From: JAVDCA01 sp035293985
Lineage (GTDB): Bacteria; Pseudomonadota; Alphaproteobacteria; Rhizobiales; Xanthobacteraceae
Length of the DNA stretch: 64,000 bases
Assembly: GCA_035293985.1 (NCBI GenBank)
Contig: DATGLS010000045.1
Coordinates: 62,001 to 126,000 of the forward strand
Direction: 5' to 3'
Shown here: positions 42,025 through 50,820 of the stretch, piece by piece
How positions within the stretch are numbered: the first letter of the stretch is position 1
Layout: each line of letters starts with the position of its first letter
Translations under genes and position numbers: made by a program
Notes under the pieces: model-generated
The model's database searches: none
Seen by the model: only the letters and a program-made list of their open reading frames with translations
Told to the model about the DNA's origin: nothing

Positions 42025-43692
42025 TCAGCGCTCCAGCGTTCTTGCGACGCGAAAGCCGATGATCGGATAGCGGTCGCTGGTGCCGCTGGTCTCGCGGTGC
42101 CCGACGCGCAGCTCGGCCGGCGCGCTTGCCCACGAGCCGCCGCGCACCACCCGGGTGCCGCAATCGGCGTCGCTCGTCCATGCGCCGCCATCGGTCGGCG
42201 CGCCGTCGTAGCTGTCGTGCCAGCAGTCCTCGACGAAGGACTGCTCGTTGCCGACCATGTCGAACAGCCCGAATGCGTTCGCCGCGAACGTGCCCGCCGG
42301 CGCCGGCCCGGTGTTGCTCGACGCGATGCCGCATCCCGCGCAGTCGGCGTGCCCGACGCCGGCCGTGTCGCCCCACGGAAAGGCCGTCTGCGTGCCGGCC
42401 CGCGTCGCGTACTCGTATTCGGCCTCGGACAGCAGCCGATAGGTCTTGCCGGTGAGCTTGGAGAGCCACGTCACATAGCTCTGCGCATCGTTCCACGATG
42501 GTCCGGTGACCGCGTGATGCGGCCCCCAGCCGTCGTCCGCGTCGTCGCGGCAGCCGCGCGCAAACACACAGGCTTGCCATTCCTCGGACGTCACCGCGAG
42601 CTTCGCGACCGCGAACGGCCGCGCGATCGTCACCCGGTGCTGCGGGCCCTCGCTGTCCTCCCGCCCCGGCTCGGTCGCGGACGAGCCCATGACGAAGCTC
42701 CCGGCCGGCACCACCACCATCTGCGGACAGCGCGCGCATTCGCGAAAGCTGTCGCCCGGCCCGAGGGCCCGCGCCCGCGCGGGGCTCAGCACCGACAGTG
42801 TCAGGTCGGGTTCGGATGGCGCGGCCGCGGGCCCGCCTTCCGCCGCGGTGAACGCGAGGCCGTCATGCGCGAGCTTGCGGGCGATGTCCTGGTCCCGCGC
42901 CAGCGCCGCCGCGATGTCGGCGCGGCCGCCCGGATCGCCCTTGCGCACACGCGCGATGCCGCGGCCGTAGAGGCCGGTCGCCGTGAACGCCGAAAAGGGA
43001 GCGTTGTCCAACGCGGCCGCGTCGAAATCCGCGATGGCGTGCGCGTAGTCGCCGGCCCGAAGGTAGGCGATCGCACGATCCTTGAGGTCCTGGCCCCGCG
43101 GATCCGCGCGGCGAAACTGCTCGGTGTATTCGGCGATGGCACGCGGATAATCGCCCATCACTCGGTAAGCGTCGCCGATGAGATGCAGCGCCTCGACGAG
43201 GTCCGCATCGAGCCGTACCGCGGCGTCGAGGTCCCGGATGGCGCGATCGTAGCGCTTGAGGTTGGAGAGAAGGACGCCACGCCGGTAGTGCGCGAGCGCG
43301 AGGTCCGGTTTCCGGCGCAGCACCGCGTCGTAATCGGCGATGGCGGCCGCATAGGCTCTTCGGTCGCCATAGGCCTGCGCCCGTCCGAGCAGCGCATCTT
43401 CCCGGCCGGGGTTGAGCCGCAGCGCCTCCGTATAGTCGGCAATCGCGCGATCGTCGTTGTCGAACCTGTCGTCGCTGCCGGCGGCCAGATGATAGGCGTC
43501 GCCGCGCCGCACACGCGCATCCGCGTCGTTCGGATCGGCGTTGATGACGGCGTTGCAGGCCTCGATCCTCAGGAAGGCGAGAAGATATTTTTTCGATTTG
43601 CAGTCGGCCGCCGCATCGCCGTGCGCCTCGTCGGCGGCAAGCGCTGCGATGAGCGCCAGCACGCCGAAGAGCTTGCGTTTCGCGAACCGCAT
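42025..43692 (-). CDS. Exported TPR protein with C-terminal formylglycine-generating-enzyme-like (SUMF1) domain
   Basis: 555 residues. Signal peptide MRFAKRKLFGVLALIAALAAD... About five or six TPR units lie at ~40-260 (AIADYTEALRLNPGREDALLG; AIADYDAVLRRKPDLALAHY; AIRDLDAAVRLDADLVEALH). The C-terminal ~330-555 is an FGE-sulfatase/C-type-lectin-like domain: MVVVPAGSFVMGS, RLLSEAEYEYATRAG, PWGD, GLFDMVGNEQSFVEDCW and RVVRGGSW...GFRVAR. The Cys pair of true formylglycine-generating enzymes in the segment after GGSW is absent, so a binding or other modifying role is more likely. Transcribed divergently from a second TPR gene. Confidence 0.88.
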   Translation of the reverse strand: MRFAKRKLFGVLALIAALAADEAHGDAAADCKSKKYLLAFLRIEACNAVINADPNDADARVRRGDAYHLAAGSDDRFDNDDRAIADYTEALRLNPGREDALLGRAQAYGDRRAYAAAIADYDAVLRRKPDLALAHYRRGVLLSNLKRYDRAIRDLDAAVRLDADLVEALHLIGDAYRVMGDYPRAIAEYTEQFRRADPRGQDLKDRAIAYLRAGDYAHAIADFDAAALDNAPFSAFTATGLYGRGIARVRKGDPGGRADIAAALARDQDIARKLAHDGLAFTAAEGGPAAAPSEPDLTLSVLSPARARALGPGDSFRECARCPQMVVVPAGSFVMGSSATEPGREDSEGPQHRVTIARPFAVAKLAVTSEEWQACVFARGCRDDADDGWGPHHAVTGPSWNDAQSYVTWLSKLTGKTYRLLSEAEYEYATRAGTQTAFPWGDTAGVGHADCAGCGIASSNTGPAPAGTFAANAFGLFDMVGNEQSFVEDCWHDSYDGAPTDGGAWTSDADCGTRVVRGGSWASAPAELRVGHRETSGTSDRYPIIGFRVARTLER

Positions 43693-44228
43693 CAGCTCTT
43701 CCTCACGGGAGCATCCGATCAGACGAGACGTTGCGCGTTGGACCGGCGTCGCCTATGGCCGACATCACATCCCCCCATTCGATTGCGTCGCCGTCGTCGC
43801 CGCGGCCGGGCATGTGGACTGCCCCTTGTCCTCGCCCGTGCCGAGTTACGACCTCTTCTCTCGCCGCGACATACCCGTTCGGGTCCGCGGGTGATTGGCC
43901 TTTGGATCCGTAAAAATTCCGCCGTGACAAATCTCCCTGCTCGTATGCGCCGGGGTCGGCGGCCAAGCTCGTCCGCACGAGGCTGCCTCCCGCGTTCCAC
44001 CTGCGGGAACCAATCGGCTTGGACGCCGAGAAGCGCGCATCCATGCTTCGTCGCAAGACCCGTTTGGGTATTACGGCCGCAGGCAGCCGCCATTAATCAA
44101 ATCATGCTGGCGTGCCGATGTTTGCCGTGATCTAAGTCCGATGGCTTTGCTGCGCACCGGGCTCGCGCCGTCGACGAGTCCACGCGGCAGTGCCGCGAAT
44201 CGCGGTGGTGGAAATACCGAGGGGCCAT
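43693..44228. other. 536-bp divergent interval without a recognised gene
   Basis: It separates the divergent TPR/FGE-like and TPR genes. Base composition is less GC-rich in 43890-44110 (e.g. GATCCGTAAAAATTCCGCCG). Short frames on both strands lack a plausible start or family match. Promoters for both genes are expected here, but I cannot fix their hexamers. Confidence 0.4.
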
Positions 44229-45236
44229 ATGCGGAATAAGGGCGGGCGGCCGAGCGCCCGGCATCGCGCTTCGGCGTTGGGAACACTCTTCGTCTTCATC
44301 ATTCTGCTGGCGCCGCTCTGTTTGTCTCGACCAGCGGCCGCCGCCTTCGACGACAAGGTGAAAATATCGATGGAAGGGACATTCCCGTCGCATACGGGAA
44401 CCTGGGGCGTGCATGGATTGGGGACGCCGTCGAGCTATGAGCTGCACGCCCGGGTCGAGATCAATGGTCAAAACGTCCTTTACACGTCGGCGGAAGGGCG
44501 ATTCGCGGCGCGCTTCGACGGCTCGGCGACGATGTCCGGCGCACGGGCGCTGTGCGAAGGGGAAATCACGAATACACGGCGGCAGACGATAACGCGGGCC
44601 TACTATGCCGGCAGCAAGCTCATCATCGTGCACGGCGGCACGGCCAATTTCGCCGCCGGGGCTTGCCGCGGCAGCGACGAGCTGGACGATACCTTCGGCA
44701 TCACCATCGACCGGACCGGGTGCCGTTTCTCCTATACCCAGCGCCACAAGCGCGGTGGCGCCGACCGGTTCGTTACGATCGTCGACCAGCCGTGCACCGT
44801 GACGCTTCCGAACGCGCCTGCCGTCGCGGGCCCGCCCGCGTCTCCGCCGCCGGCCTCGCCTCGCTCGCAGCAGACCTGGAATGACTGCGCCGGCCAGGAT
44901 GCCGACCGCGTCGTCGCCGCCTGCACCAGCATCATCGCCGACCTGCACGCGTCCGCCCAGGATCGCGCCGACGCACATCTTTATCGTGCCGCCGCCGCGC
45001 TCGCGGCCGGCGATCTCGATTCGGCGATCGCGGACTACACCCACGCGATCGAGCTCACGCCGCAGAACGTGGTCGCCTATGCGAGCCGCGCGGTTGCCGA
45101 TATCCGCAAGGGTGACCGCGCGGCAGCCATCGCCGACTTCCATCGCGCCGACGGCATCGACCACGCCAAGCTCGCCGAGATGGTGGGCACCAGCGCCGAG
45201 CTCGGCGAGATCGCCCAAGCCGCGCGCCGGCCGTGA
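44229..45236 (+). CDS. Hypothetical exported protein with C-terminal TPR repeats
   Basis: 335 residues from the ATG at 44229 (GAGGGG 4-5 nt upstream); an ATG at 44190 is an alternative. The signal/anchor helix is residues ~15-38 (ALGTLFVFIILLAPLCL). A beta-rich domain follows (EGTFPSHTGTWGVHGLG; NVLYTSAEGRFAARFDG), then a Pro-rich linker (AGPPASPPPASP) and about two TPR units (AHLYRAAAALAAGDLDSAIA; AYASRAVADIRKGDRAAAIA). The N-terminal domain is not recognised. Shares the TPR theme with the divergent FGE-like gene. Confidence 0.75.
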   Translation: MRNKGGRPSARHRASALGTLFVFIILLAPLCLSRPAAAAFDDKVKISMEGTFPSHTGTWGVHGLGTPSSYELHARVEINGQNVLYTSAEGRFAARFDGSATMSGARALCEGEITNTRRQTITRAYYAGSKLIIVHGGTANFAAGACRGSDELDDTFGITIDRTGCRFSYTQRHKRGGADRFVTIVDQPCTVTLPNAPAVAGPPASPPPASPRSQQTWNDCAGQDADRVVAACTSIIADLHASAQDRADAHLYRAAAALAAGDLDSAIADYTHAIELTPQNVVAYASRAVADIRKGDRAAAIADFHRADGIDHAKLAEMVGTSAELGEIAQAARRP

Positions 45237-45249
45237 GTGCGCAGCCGTC

Positions 45250-46866
45250 ATGAGGTCAGCGATGATGATGTGGGGCATCGAAGGACCGCGATTCGTCCGC
45301 CTCGCCGCTGCGGTCGCCACGATCGGGCTGGCGGTGAGTGCTGCGCCGGACGTGGCGCACGCGCGTTGCGCGCAGACGCTGGCGCCGGGACAATGGCGGA
45401 TCGTGACCACCTGCAACAACACGGGCGACGACGTCGACTATGAGGGGATCGCCAACTCGCTCGACGGCGTCATCCAGGCCCTGCCGGGCGCAACCCAGGC
45501 GCTGGGCAATCTCCTCGACGGGCTCGGCAGCCTCGACCTCGGCGCCGGCACTTCGAATAACGGCGACGCGTCGGCGCAGCCGGGCAACACGTCGTCGTCC
45601 GACAGCCCGCGCAACGTGTTCCCCCCGATCGACATCTTCGCAAATGTCGGCGGCAGCGTGCCGACCTCGACCTGCAGCGACAATCGCTGCCCCGGCAGCG
45701 GCACCCCGATATTCTCGCTCCGGCCGATCTTCCGGCCCGTCGTAACGCTCGACCAGGCGCGGCGCCAGCGCGATCGGGCGGCTGAACGCGCAATCTTCGA
45801 GGCCGAGCAGCGCCGGGCGCGGGCGCTGAACGTCTCGCGCCAGCACGAGCTGCATGATCGCATCGCCGAGCTCATCGCCGAGCGGGCGCGCCAGAACCCT
45901 CCACCTCCGCCGCCGCAGCAAACCTCGTCGCATCCGCCGCCGGGATTGCCGCCGGCGCCGCCGCGCCCGACGCAGCAGCATCCGGCGCAGACCTACGATT
46001 GCGGACGCAGCGACATCACCGGAATCGACAAGGAGGACCGAGGCCCCCCGCCCGCGCCCGTCGCGCATTGCCGCAGCGGGTTCAAGCACCTGCAAACGGC
46101 GCGCAGCCTGCCCCCCTATTCGCCGCAGGCACAGGATGAGTTCAAGGATTCGGCCTACGCGTTCGAGCTCGTCGGCGACCTCCTCAGAGCCGAGGCGGTC
46201 CGCGCCGAGGCCGCTCGCGCGCTGGAGGAGCATCAGGCTTTCTTGCAGGGAGAAATCCAGCGGGAACGGGCCGAGATCGAAGAGAACGCTTGGCGCCAAT
46301 ACCGCGACTGCGCCGCGCTCGACCAGGCGATCGTGGCCGACGAGGAGGCGATGGAGCAGTTCATCAAGGCGGACGAGATCGAGCGGGCCGGCCAGAGGGT
46401 CGCGCATTCCGCCAGGATGAAGGCCCTGAGCGATGAGGCGAATGCCCGCGGCTTGTGCGGCAGCAGAGTTGCCTCGCTGCCGCCGCGCACCAGCGGGCCG
46501 CCCCCCAATGACAACGGCGGCGGCTGCACGGCCGAGGAGGTCAAGAAGAAGAAGGAGCAAGTGGCGAGGCTTCTCAAGATGAAGGCAGACTACGTCACCC
46601 AGCGTCCCGACGTGCCGCCCTTCAGCCGGCCCGTCCGGCTGTTCGACACGAAGGCAATCGAAATCGTGGCCGATGCCGTCGCCAAGGCGTGTCCGAAATT
46701 CGAGGACTTCGGCGTGACCTTCGCGCCGGACGATTGCCGCCGCGCCGAGCTTCAATGGGCACGGGACAACCGACCGTCGGACGAAAGCCAGAGACGGCTC
46801 GCGACGGTCCACTGTCCGCGCAACCGCCGTGCCTTCACCTATGATGAGAGGTACGCGCCGGAATGA
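45250..46866 (+). CDS. Hypothetical large exported protein, proline-rich and coiled-coil
   Basis: 538 residues from the ATG at 45250 (ATGs at 45262-45268 possible). Signal peptide ending near VAHA (residue ~37). A Gly/Asn/Ser-rich region is followed by a charged helix (RRQRDRAAERAIFEAEQRRA), a proline-rich tract (residues ~225-255, NPPPPPPQQTSSHPPPG) and a long Glu/Ala-rich coiled coil (RAEAVRAEAARALEEHQAFL). Cysteines are scattered, fitting periplasmic disulfides. No family recognised. It starts 13 nt after the TPR gene and is surely in its operon. May form an envelope scaffold (inference). Confidence 0.72.
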   Translation: MRSAMMMWGIEGPRFVRLAAAVATIGLAVSAAPDVAHARCAQTLAPGQWRIVTTCNNTGDDVDYEGIANSLDGVIQALPGATQALGNLLDGLGSLDLGAGTSNNGDASAQPGNTSSSDSPRNVFPPIDIFANVGGSVPTSTCSDNRCPGSGTPIFSLRPIFRPVVTLDQARRQRDRAAERAIFEAEQRRARALNVSRQHELHDRIAELIAERARQNPPPPPPQQTSSHPPPGLPPAPPRPTQQHPAQTYDCGRSDITGIDKEDRGPPPAPVAHCRSGFKHLQTARSLPPYSPQAQDEFKDSAYAFELVGDLLRAEAVRAEAARALEEHQAFLQGEIQRERAEIEENAWRQYRDCAALDQAIVADEEAMEQFIKADEIERAGQRVAHSARMKALSDEANARGLCGSRVASLPPRTSGPPPNDNGGGCTAEEVKKKKEQVARLLKMKADYVTQRPDVPPFSRPVRLFDTKAIEIVADAVAKACPKFEDFGVTFAPDDCRRAELQWARDNRPSDESQRRLATVHCPRNRRAFTYDERYAPE

Positions 46867-46935
46867 TGCGCGGTCGGTTCTTGCTGGTCGGCACTGCCGC
46901 CCCGCTGTCGATCGTCATCTGCGCGGTTGCCATCC

Positions 46936-47508
46936 CTAACGCCCTGCGCTGACGCGCGTCGCCGGCGCCAAATTCAACGCTTTCATGATCTGCGCCACGA
47001 TCTCGTCCGGCGCCGGCTCGATCGACACGACTATCGGATTTTCATCCGGCGCCGGCTCCTCGAGCGCCTCGAACTGACTGTGCAGCAGGCTGGGCGGCAT
47101 GAAATGCCCGTGCCGGGCCACGATGCGGCGCGCGATCAGCGCCTCCTCGCCCTTGAGGAAGACCAAGCGCACATCGCGACGATCTCCGATCAGCACGTCG
47201 CGATAGCGGCGCTTGAGCGCCGAGCACGCGAGCACGCTGTGCCCGCCGCTGCGCCGCGTCTCGTCGATCCACGCCGCGATCGCGTCGAGCCACGGCCAGC
47301 GATCATCGTCGGTGAGCGGGATGCCCTTGTGCATCTTCTCGACATTGGCGGGCGGGTGGAACCGGTCGGCGTCGGTGAACTCCCAGCGCAACTGCGCTGC
47401 CAGGACCGTTCCGATCGTCGACTTTCCCGAGCCGGACACGCCCATGAGGATGACGACCGCCGGAGCGACGGATGATGCGGCGGGCGGCGCGGCGTCCATG
47501 GCTCCCAT
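46936..47508 (-). CDS. gntK: Gluconokinase
   Basis: 190 residues. P-loop GVSGSGKST at 23-31. Family-typical WEFTDADRFHPPANVEKMHKG, PLTDDDRWPWLDAIAAWIDE, VLACSALKRRYRDVL and ARHGHFMPPSLLHSQFEALE are all present. It phosphorylates D-gluconate to 6-phosphogluconate with ATP in the cytoplasm, feeding the Entner-Doudoroff or pentose phosphate route. No gluconate transporter or dehydratase is adjacent. Confidence 0.95.
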   Translation of the reverse strand: MGAMDAAPPAASSVAPAVVILMGVSGSGKSTIGTVLAAQLRWEFTDADRFHPPANVEKMHKGIPLTDDDRWPWLDAIAAWIDETRRSGGHSVLACSALKRRYRDVLIGDRRDVRLVFLKGEEALIARRIVARHGHFMPPSLLHSQFEALEEPAPDENPIVVSIEPAPDEIVAQIMKALNLAPATRVSAGR

Positions 47509-47632
47509 GTCCCGGTTCGAGCACGGGCAGCATGTTTGCGTGTCCCCTCGCGCCTTTCAACACAATATATGCCTGTGCCGTCGTGCCCGGAGGCCGCCGA
47601 TGCCGGTAAGAGTGTGCGCCAAATGAAAAGGA

Positions 47633-47818
47633 CTACCGCGGCCGCCCGACGCGGGTCAGCACGGTCCAGCTCGGCGGATCGCTCGCCGGAAAGCTTTCCT
47701 CGAGGCTCTCGTCGACGTCGGCGGACGTTTCGTCCCGGGTCGTCTCGGTCGGCTCCAGCGCCGCCGATGCGTCCTCGGGCGCGGGTCGGGAACGCGAGAC
47801 CTTGCGGGAACGCGGCAT
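47633..47818 (-). CDS. Small acidic protein with ESFPASDPPSW motif
   Basis: 61 residues from the ATG at 47818, with GGGAG 6 nt upstream. It has a basic N-terminus (MPRSRKVSRSRP), an acidic middle (TRDETSADVDESLEE) and the conserved C-terminal motif ESFPASDPPSWTVLTRVG. Very similar tails occur in many small proteobacterial proteins of unknown function. The strong ribosome-binding site and motif argue it is translated. Upstream in-frame codons to 47890 lack a site. Confidence 0.72.
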   Translation of the reverse strand: MPRSRKVSRSRPAPEDASAALEPTETTRDETSADVDESLEESFPASDPPSWTVLTRVGRPR

Positions 47819-48006
47819 ATGAGTCTCCCAGGCCAGTTGCACCTCGTGCAACATCGGGATGTTCATCGCCCCCGGCAAGGCCGCCCGCACACGAATTTGA
47901 TGCCCGATTTGATGGCCATCATTGACGCTCGTCAGCGCGCTGCCACGATCTCCTACATGAACGACGCGCGGCAGGAGGCGGCCTTCAACCGGTCACGTCG
48001 AGCGCC

Positions 48007-48597
48007 TCAATAAGGCGGCGCCTTTGCGGCCCGCTGCGTCTTGGCGGCTTCGGCCCACCAGAACAGATCGTCCGCAAAACGTGGAAACGCGAGATCGAGA
48101 AACGTTCCCGCCTCCCCCTGCGGCTTGCCGCCCGCATCGAGCGCAGCGGCGATCGGCCCGACCGTGAGCGTGCTCGAGATCGCCACCATTCCCATCTCGG
48201 ACAGCGTACCGTGCCACAGCAGGTTGGCGCGCGCGCCGGCGAGGCGGCCGGCCGAGTAGCTCGCGATCGCGGCCGGCCGCCAGAACCATTCCTCGAGGAA
48301 ATGATCGGTGAGGTTCTTGAGGCCCGGCTGCATGCCCCAGTTATATTCGCCGGTGACGAAAACGAACGCGTCCGCCGCGCGAATGGTCGTCGCCAGGTTT
48401 TCCAGCGCCGCCGGCGCCGTGCCGCGGGGGTATTCCTTGTACATGCGGTCGAGCATCGGAAGCCCGATCGCCTTGGCGTCGATCAGCTCGGCCTCGGCGC
48501 CGCGGCCACGCAATCCTGCGACGACATAATCGGCGAGCCGGATGCCGAGGCGGTCCGAGCGGTACGAGCCGTAGAGCACGGGTATGCGGAACGCCAT
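48007..48597 (-). CDS. NADPH-dependent FMN reductase / NAD(P)H quinone reductase family
   Basis: 196 residues, flavodoxin-like. FMN-phosphate loop IPVLYGSYRSDRLGIRLADYV, AFVFVTGEYNWGMQPGLKNLTDHF (flavin-contact loop) and ASYSAGRLAGARANLLWHG are typical of the NADPH_dep_FMN_red family. It reduces flavin or quinones and could supply FMNH2 to monooxygenases or defend against redox stress. It lies 105 bp from the exported SOD gene, same strand, downstream. Confidence 0.9.
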   Translation of the reverse strand: MAFRIPVLYGSYRSDRLGIRLADYVVAGLRGRGAEAELIDAKAIGLPMLDRMYKEYPRGTAPAALENLATTIRAADAFVFVTGEYNWGMQPGLKNLTDHFLEEWFWRPAAIASYSAGRLAGARANLLWHGTLSEMGMVAISSTLTVGPIAAALDAGGKPQGEAGTFLDLAFPRFADDLFWWAEAAKTQRAAKAPPY

Positions 48598-48645
48598 GGC
48601 TGCTACCTTTGCCTCTCAACCACGCGTCTTGGGGCAACCGTCACC

Positions 48646-48708
48646 GCATGGGCAACCGCGCGAAAGCCATTTTCGCCCACGCCCGGGCGCGGTTGCCTAC
48701 CCTACGCG
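48646..48708. repeat. Family-A REP-like repeat
   Basis: GCATGGGCAACCGCGCGAAAGC ... GCGCGGTTGCCTACCCTACGC. The terminal CCCTAC supplies the TAG stop (48704-48702) of the SOD gene. Confidence 0.8.
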
Positions 48709-49403
48709 CTGGCCTTCCTCAAGTTGGCCGCGACCTTGTCCCAGTTGAGCGTATTCCACCAGGCATCGATGTAGTCGGCGCGTCGCGACTGATACTTGAG
48801 ATAATAGGCGTGCTCCCACACGTCGATCGCGAGGATCGGCTTCGCCCCTCGCGCGAGCGGCGTGTCCTGGTTGGCGGTGGCGAAGACCGCGAGCTTGCCG
48901 TCGCGGCCGAGCGCGAGCCACACCCAGCCCGAGCCGAACTGGCCGAGGCCGGCCGCCTTGACGGCGGCCTTGAGCTCGACGAGCCCGCCCGCGGCGCCGC
49001 GGATCGCCGCTGCCACCTCCTCGCTCGGCGTCCGCGCGCCGCCCGGCGTCATCAGCTCCCAGAAGAAGCTGTGATTCCAGTGGCCGCCGAGGTTGTTGCG
49101 CACGGCGGTGCGCAGCTCGGCCGGCACGCCGTCGAGATCGGCGAGCGTCGCCTCGATCGGCCGCTGCGCGAGCCTCGGCCACCGGCCCGCGAGCTTGTTG
49201 AGGTTCGCCACGTAGGCGGCGTGATGATTGTCATGGTGGATGCGCATCGTCGTCGTGTCGATCGACGGCTCGAGCGCATCATACGCGTAGCCGAGCGGCG
49301 GCAGCGTGAAGGCCGGTTCGTCCTCGGCGTGCGCAATGCCGCGCCCGGCGATGCCGGCGACGGCCGTTGCGGCCAGGAGTTTCAACGTGTGACGACGGTT
49401 CAT
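48702..49403 (-). CDS. Exported Fe/Mn superoxide dismutase
   Basis: 233 residues. A twin-arginine-type signal N2-R-R-H-T-L-K-L-L is followed by a hydrophobic region ending AHA (about residue 26). Metal ligands: H56 (RIHHDNHH), H111 (HWNHSFFW), D194 and H198 (DVWEH). ANQDTP near residue 180 places the second-sphere Gln as in Mn enzymes. Tat export would allow metal loading before secretion. It would remove periplasmic superoxide. The TAG stop is within a repeat. Confidence 0.93.
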   Translation of the reverse strand: MNRRHTLKLLAATAVAGIAGRGIAHAEDEPAFTLPPLGYAYDALEPSIDTTTMRIHHDNHHAAYVANLNKLAGRWPRLAQRPIEATLADLDGVPAELRTAVRNNLGGHWNHSFFWELMTPGGARTPSEEVAAAIRGAAGGLVELKAAVKAAGLGQFGSGWVWLALGRDGKLAVFATANQDTPLARGAKPILAIDVWEHAYYLKYQSRRADYIDAWWNTLNWDKVAANLRKASA

Positions 49404-49619
49404 TGCGATCTCCTCGATCCTGCCGGCGCGCCACCCGCGGCTGCCGGTCGTTGGCGAGGTCACCGTGGAGGCACGTCGCTTCGCGCGATGTGCGCTGGCG
49501 CACATCCCGTTGGGCCAGGATCGGCACGCGTGTGAATGAGCGGGGCCCCCGCGGCGCCGCGCCCCTTTCGGCGCGCCCTGCCATCGCGATACCATAAAAG
49601 CGGCCTTGATTCGCCGCCG

Positions 49620-50576
49620 ATGGTGAAGGAACCGCGACCCCCACAACCGGGCGCCCAGCCGCCCGACGATCCGCTCGACCTGCTGCGCGCGCTGGCGCAG
49701 CGACGTGCGCCGGGCGAAGCTGTGCCCGCGAGCCACGACGCGATGCCCCCCGACGAGAAGCTCGCATCGCTGCGCGCGCTCGCCGCGAACCTCGATCGCC
49801 AGCTGCGCGGACCGGCCCCGGCCGAGGAGCCCGGGCCGCCCCCTCTTGCGCCGCTGCCCGCGCGAGCGCCCGTGCCGCAAGGCGGCGACAAGCGCGCGAT
49901 GGCGTCCGAGTGGCAGGCGTTTCGCGACGGCCTCCCGCCCGCCCGCGCGCTGGTGCCGCGGATCGGCGTGACGCAGATCGTCTTCGTCGCCATCGCGGTC
50001 GCGGTGCTCGTCGCCGCCGCGATCGGCACCTTCGTCCGCCATCGCGGCGAGAGCGCCGTCGTCGCGGGTCCGATCGTGCCGCCCTCGGACCAGATGACGG
50101 CGCCGCCCCCCACAATGCAGGAGCCGCCGCCGCCCGACCTCGCCGCCATCAGGAAGGAGATGGCCGACTGCGACACCGCCGCCGCGCACGATCCCGACTC
50201 GTTCTATTTCCTGATCGTGCCGGTGCTCACGACCAAGACGGGCAATCCCGACTGGCATCCGGCCGCGCTGCAGACCGTCGGCGACACCTACAGCCTGCTC
50301 GGCGCCAACGATGCGCTCGATGGCATCCGCAACGGCAGCCTCAGGGTGCGGCCCGGCCGCTACACCTTCTCGGCGCTCGATACGCAGAGCGGCATGACCT
50401 ATTCGTGGACCTCGGCGACCGGCATGAGCCGTCTGTCGCGCAAGCGCACCGGCACCGGGACGGTGCTCAAGCTCGGCTTCGATTTTTCCTCCGGCCAGAT
50501 CGGCCCGCAGTGGAGCACCGAGTTCAAGCTCGATCGCGGCAACTGCTACTGGATCGTGCCGCTGGTGCGGGAATGA
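49620..50576 (+). CDS. Hypothetical single-pass membrane protein
   Basis: 318 residues from the ATG at 49620. A Pro/Ala-rich cytoplasmic N-terminus (1-115) with weak helical repeats (DPLDLLRALAQRR; LASLRALAANLDRQL) precedes one membrane helix (~117-137, VTQIVFVAIAVAVLVAAAIG). The periplasmic domain has KEMADCDTAAAHDPDSFYFLIVP and ends DRGNCYWIVPLVRE. Two Cys could pair. Family not recognised. A family-G inverted repeat follows directly. Confidence 0.72.
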   Translation: MVKEPRPPQPGAQPPDDPLDLLRALAQRRAPGEAVPASHDAMPPDEKLASLRALAANLDRQLRGPAPAEEPGPPPLAPLPARAPVPQGGDKRAMASEWQAFRDGLPPARALVPRIGVTQIVFVAIAVAVLVAAAIGTFVRHRGESAVVAGPIVPPSDQMTAPPPTMQEPPPPDLAAIRKEMADCDTAAAHDPDSFYFLIVPVLTTKTGNPDWHPAALQTVGDTYSLLGANDALDGIRNGSLRVRPGRYTFSALDTQSGMTYSWTSATGMSRLSRKRTGTGTVLKLGFDFSSGQIGPQWSTEFKLDRGNCYWIVPLVRE

Positions 50577-50587
50577 GCAGGCGAATG

Positions 50588-50680
50588 GCGAATGAGAGGC
50601 GAATAGCGAATAGCGCGTAGCGAGTGGTGCGTCCCTACTCGCTATTCGCTATTCGCTATTCGCCATTCGCTACTCGCCCC
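50588..50680. repeat. Family-G inverted heptamer repeat
   Basis: GGCGAATGAGAGGCGAATAGC, GAATAGCGCGTAGCGAG, then CTCGCTATTCGCTATTCGC, TATTCGCCATTCGCTACTCG. It is a long hairpin of GCGAATA-type units, matching 36551-36630. Confidence 0.88.
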
Positions 50681-50820
50681 GTCCCAACATCCCGATTTCC
50701 TCCCGCCCCGATGTGCTCTAATGTCGCACCGCGTGCCTGAGGAGGAGCCCGCCGTAGCCCGCAGGGCGACGGCGTGGCGTCTCGAACCCATGGCGCGCGG
50801 ATTCACTGGGAAGAGGGTCG

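Noticed and set aside
42025..43692. True formylglycine-generating enzyme
   Set aside because: The active-site Cys residues expected after the GGSW motif are missing and no sulfatase gene is nearby.
47900..48013. 37-codon plus-strand frame (MPDLMAIIDARQRAA...)
   Set aside because: No ribosome-binding site and no recognised family; it overlaps the end of the FMN reductase gene.
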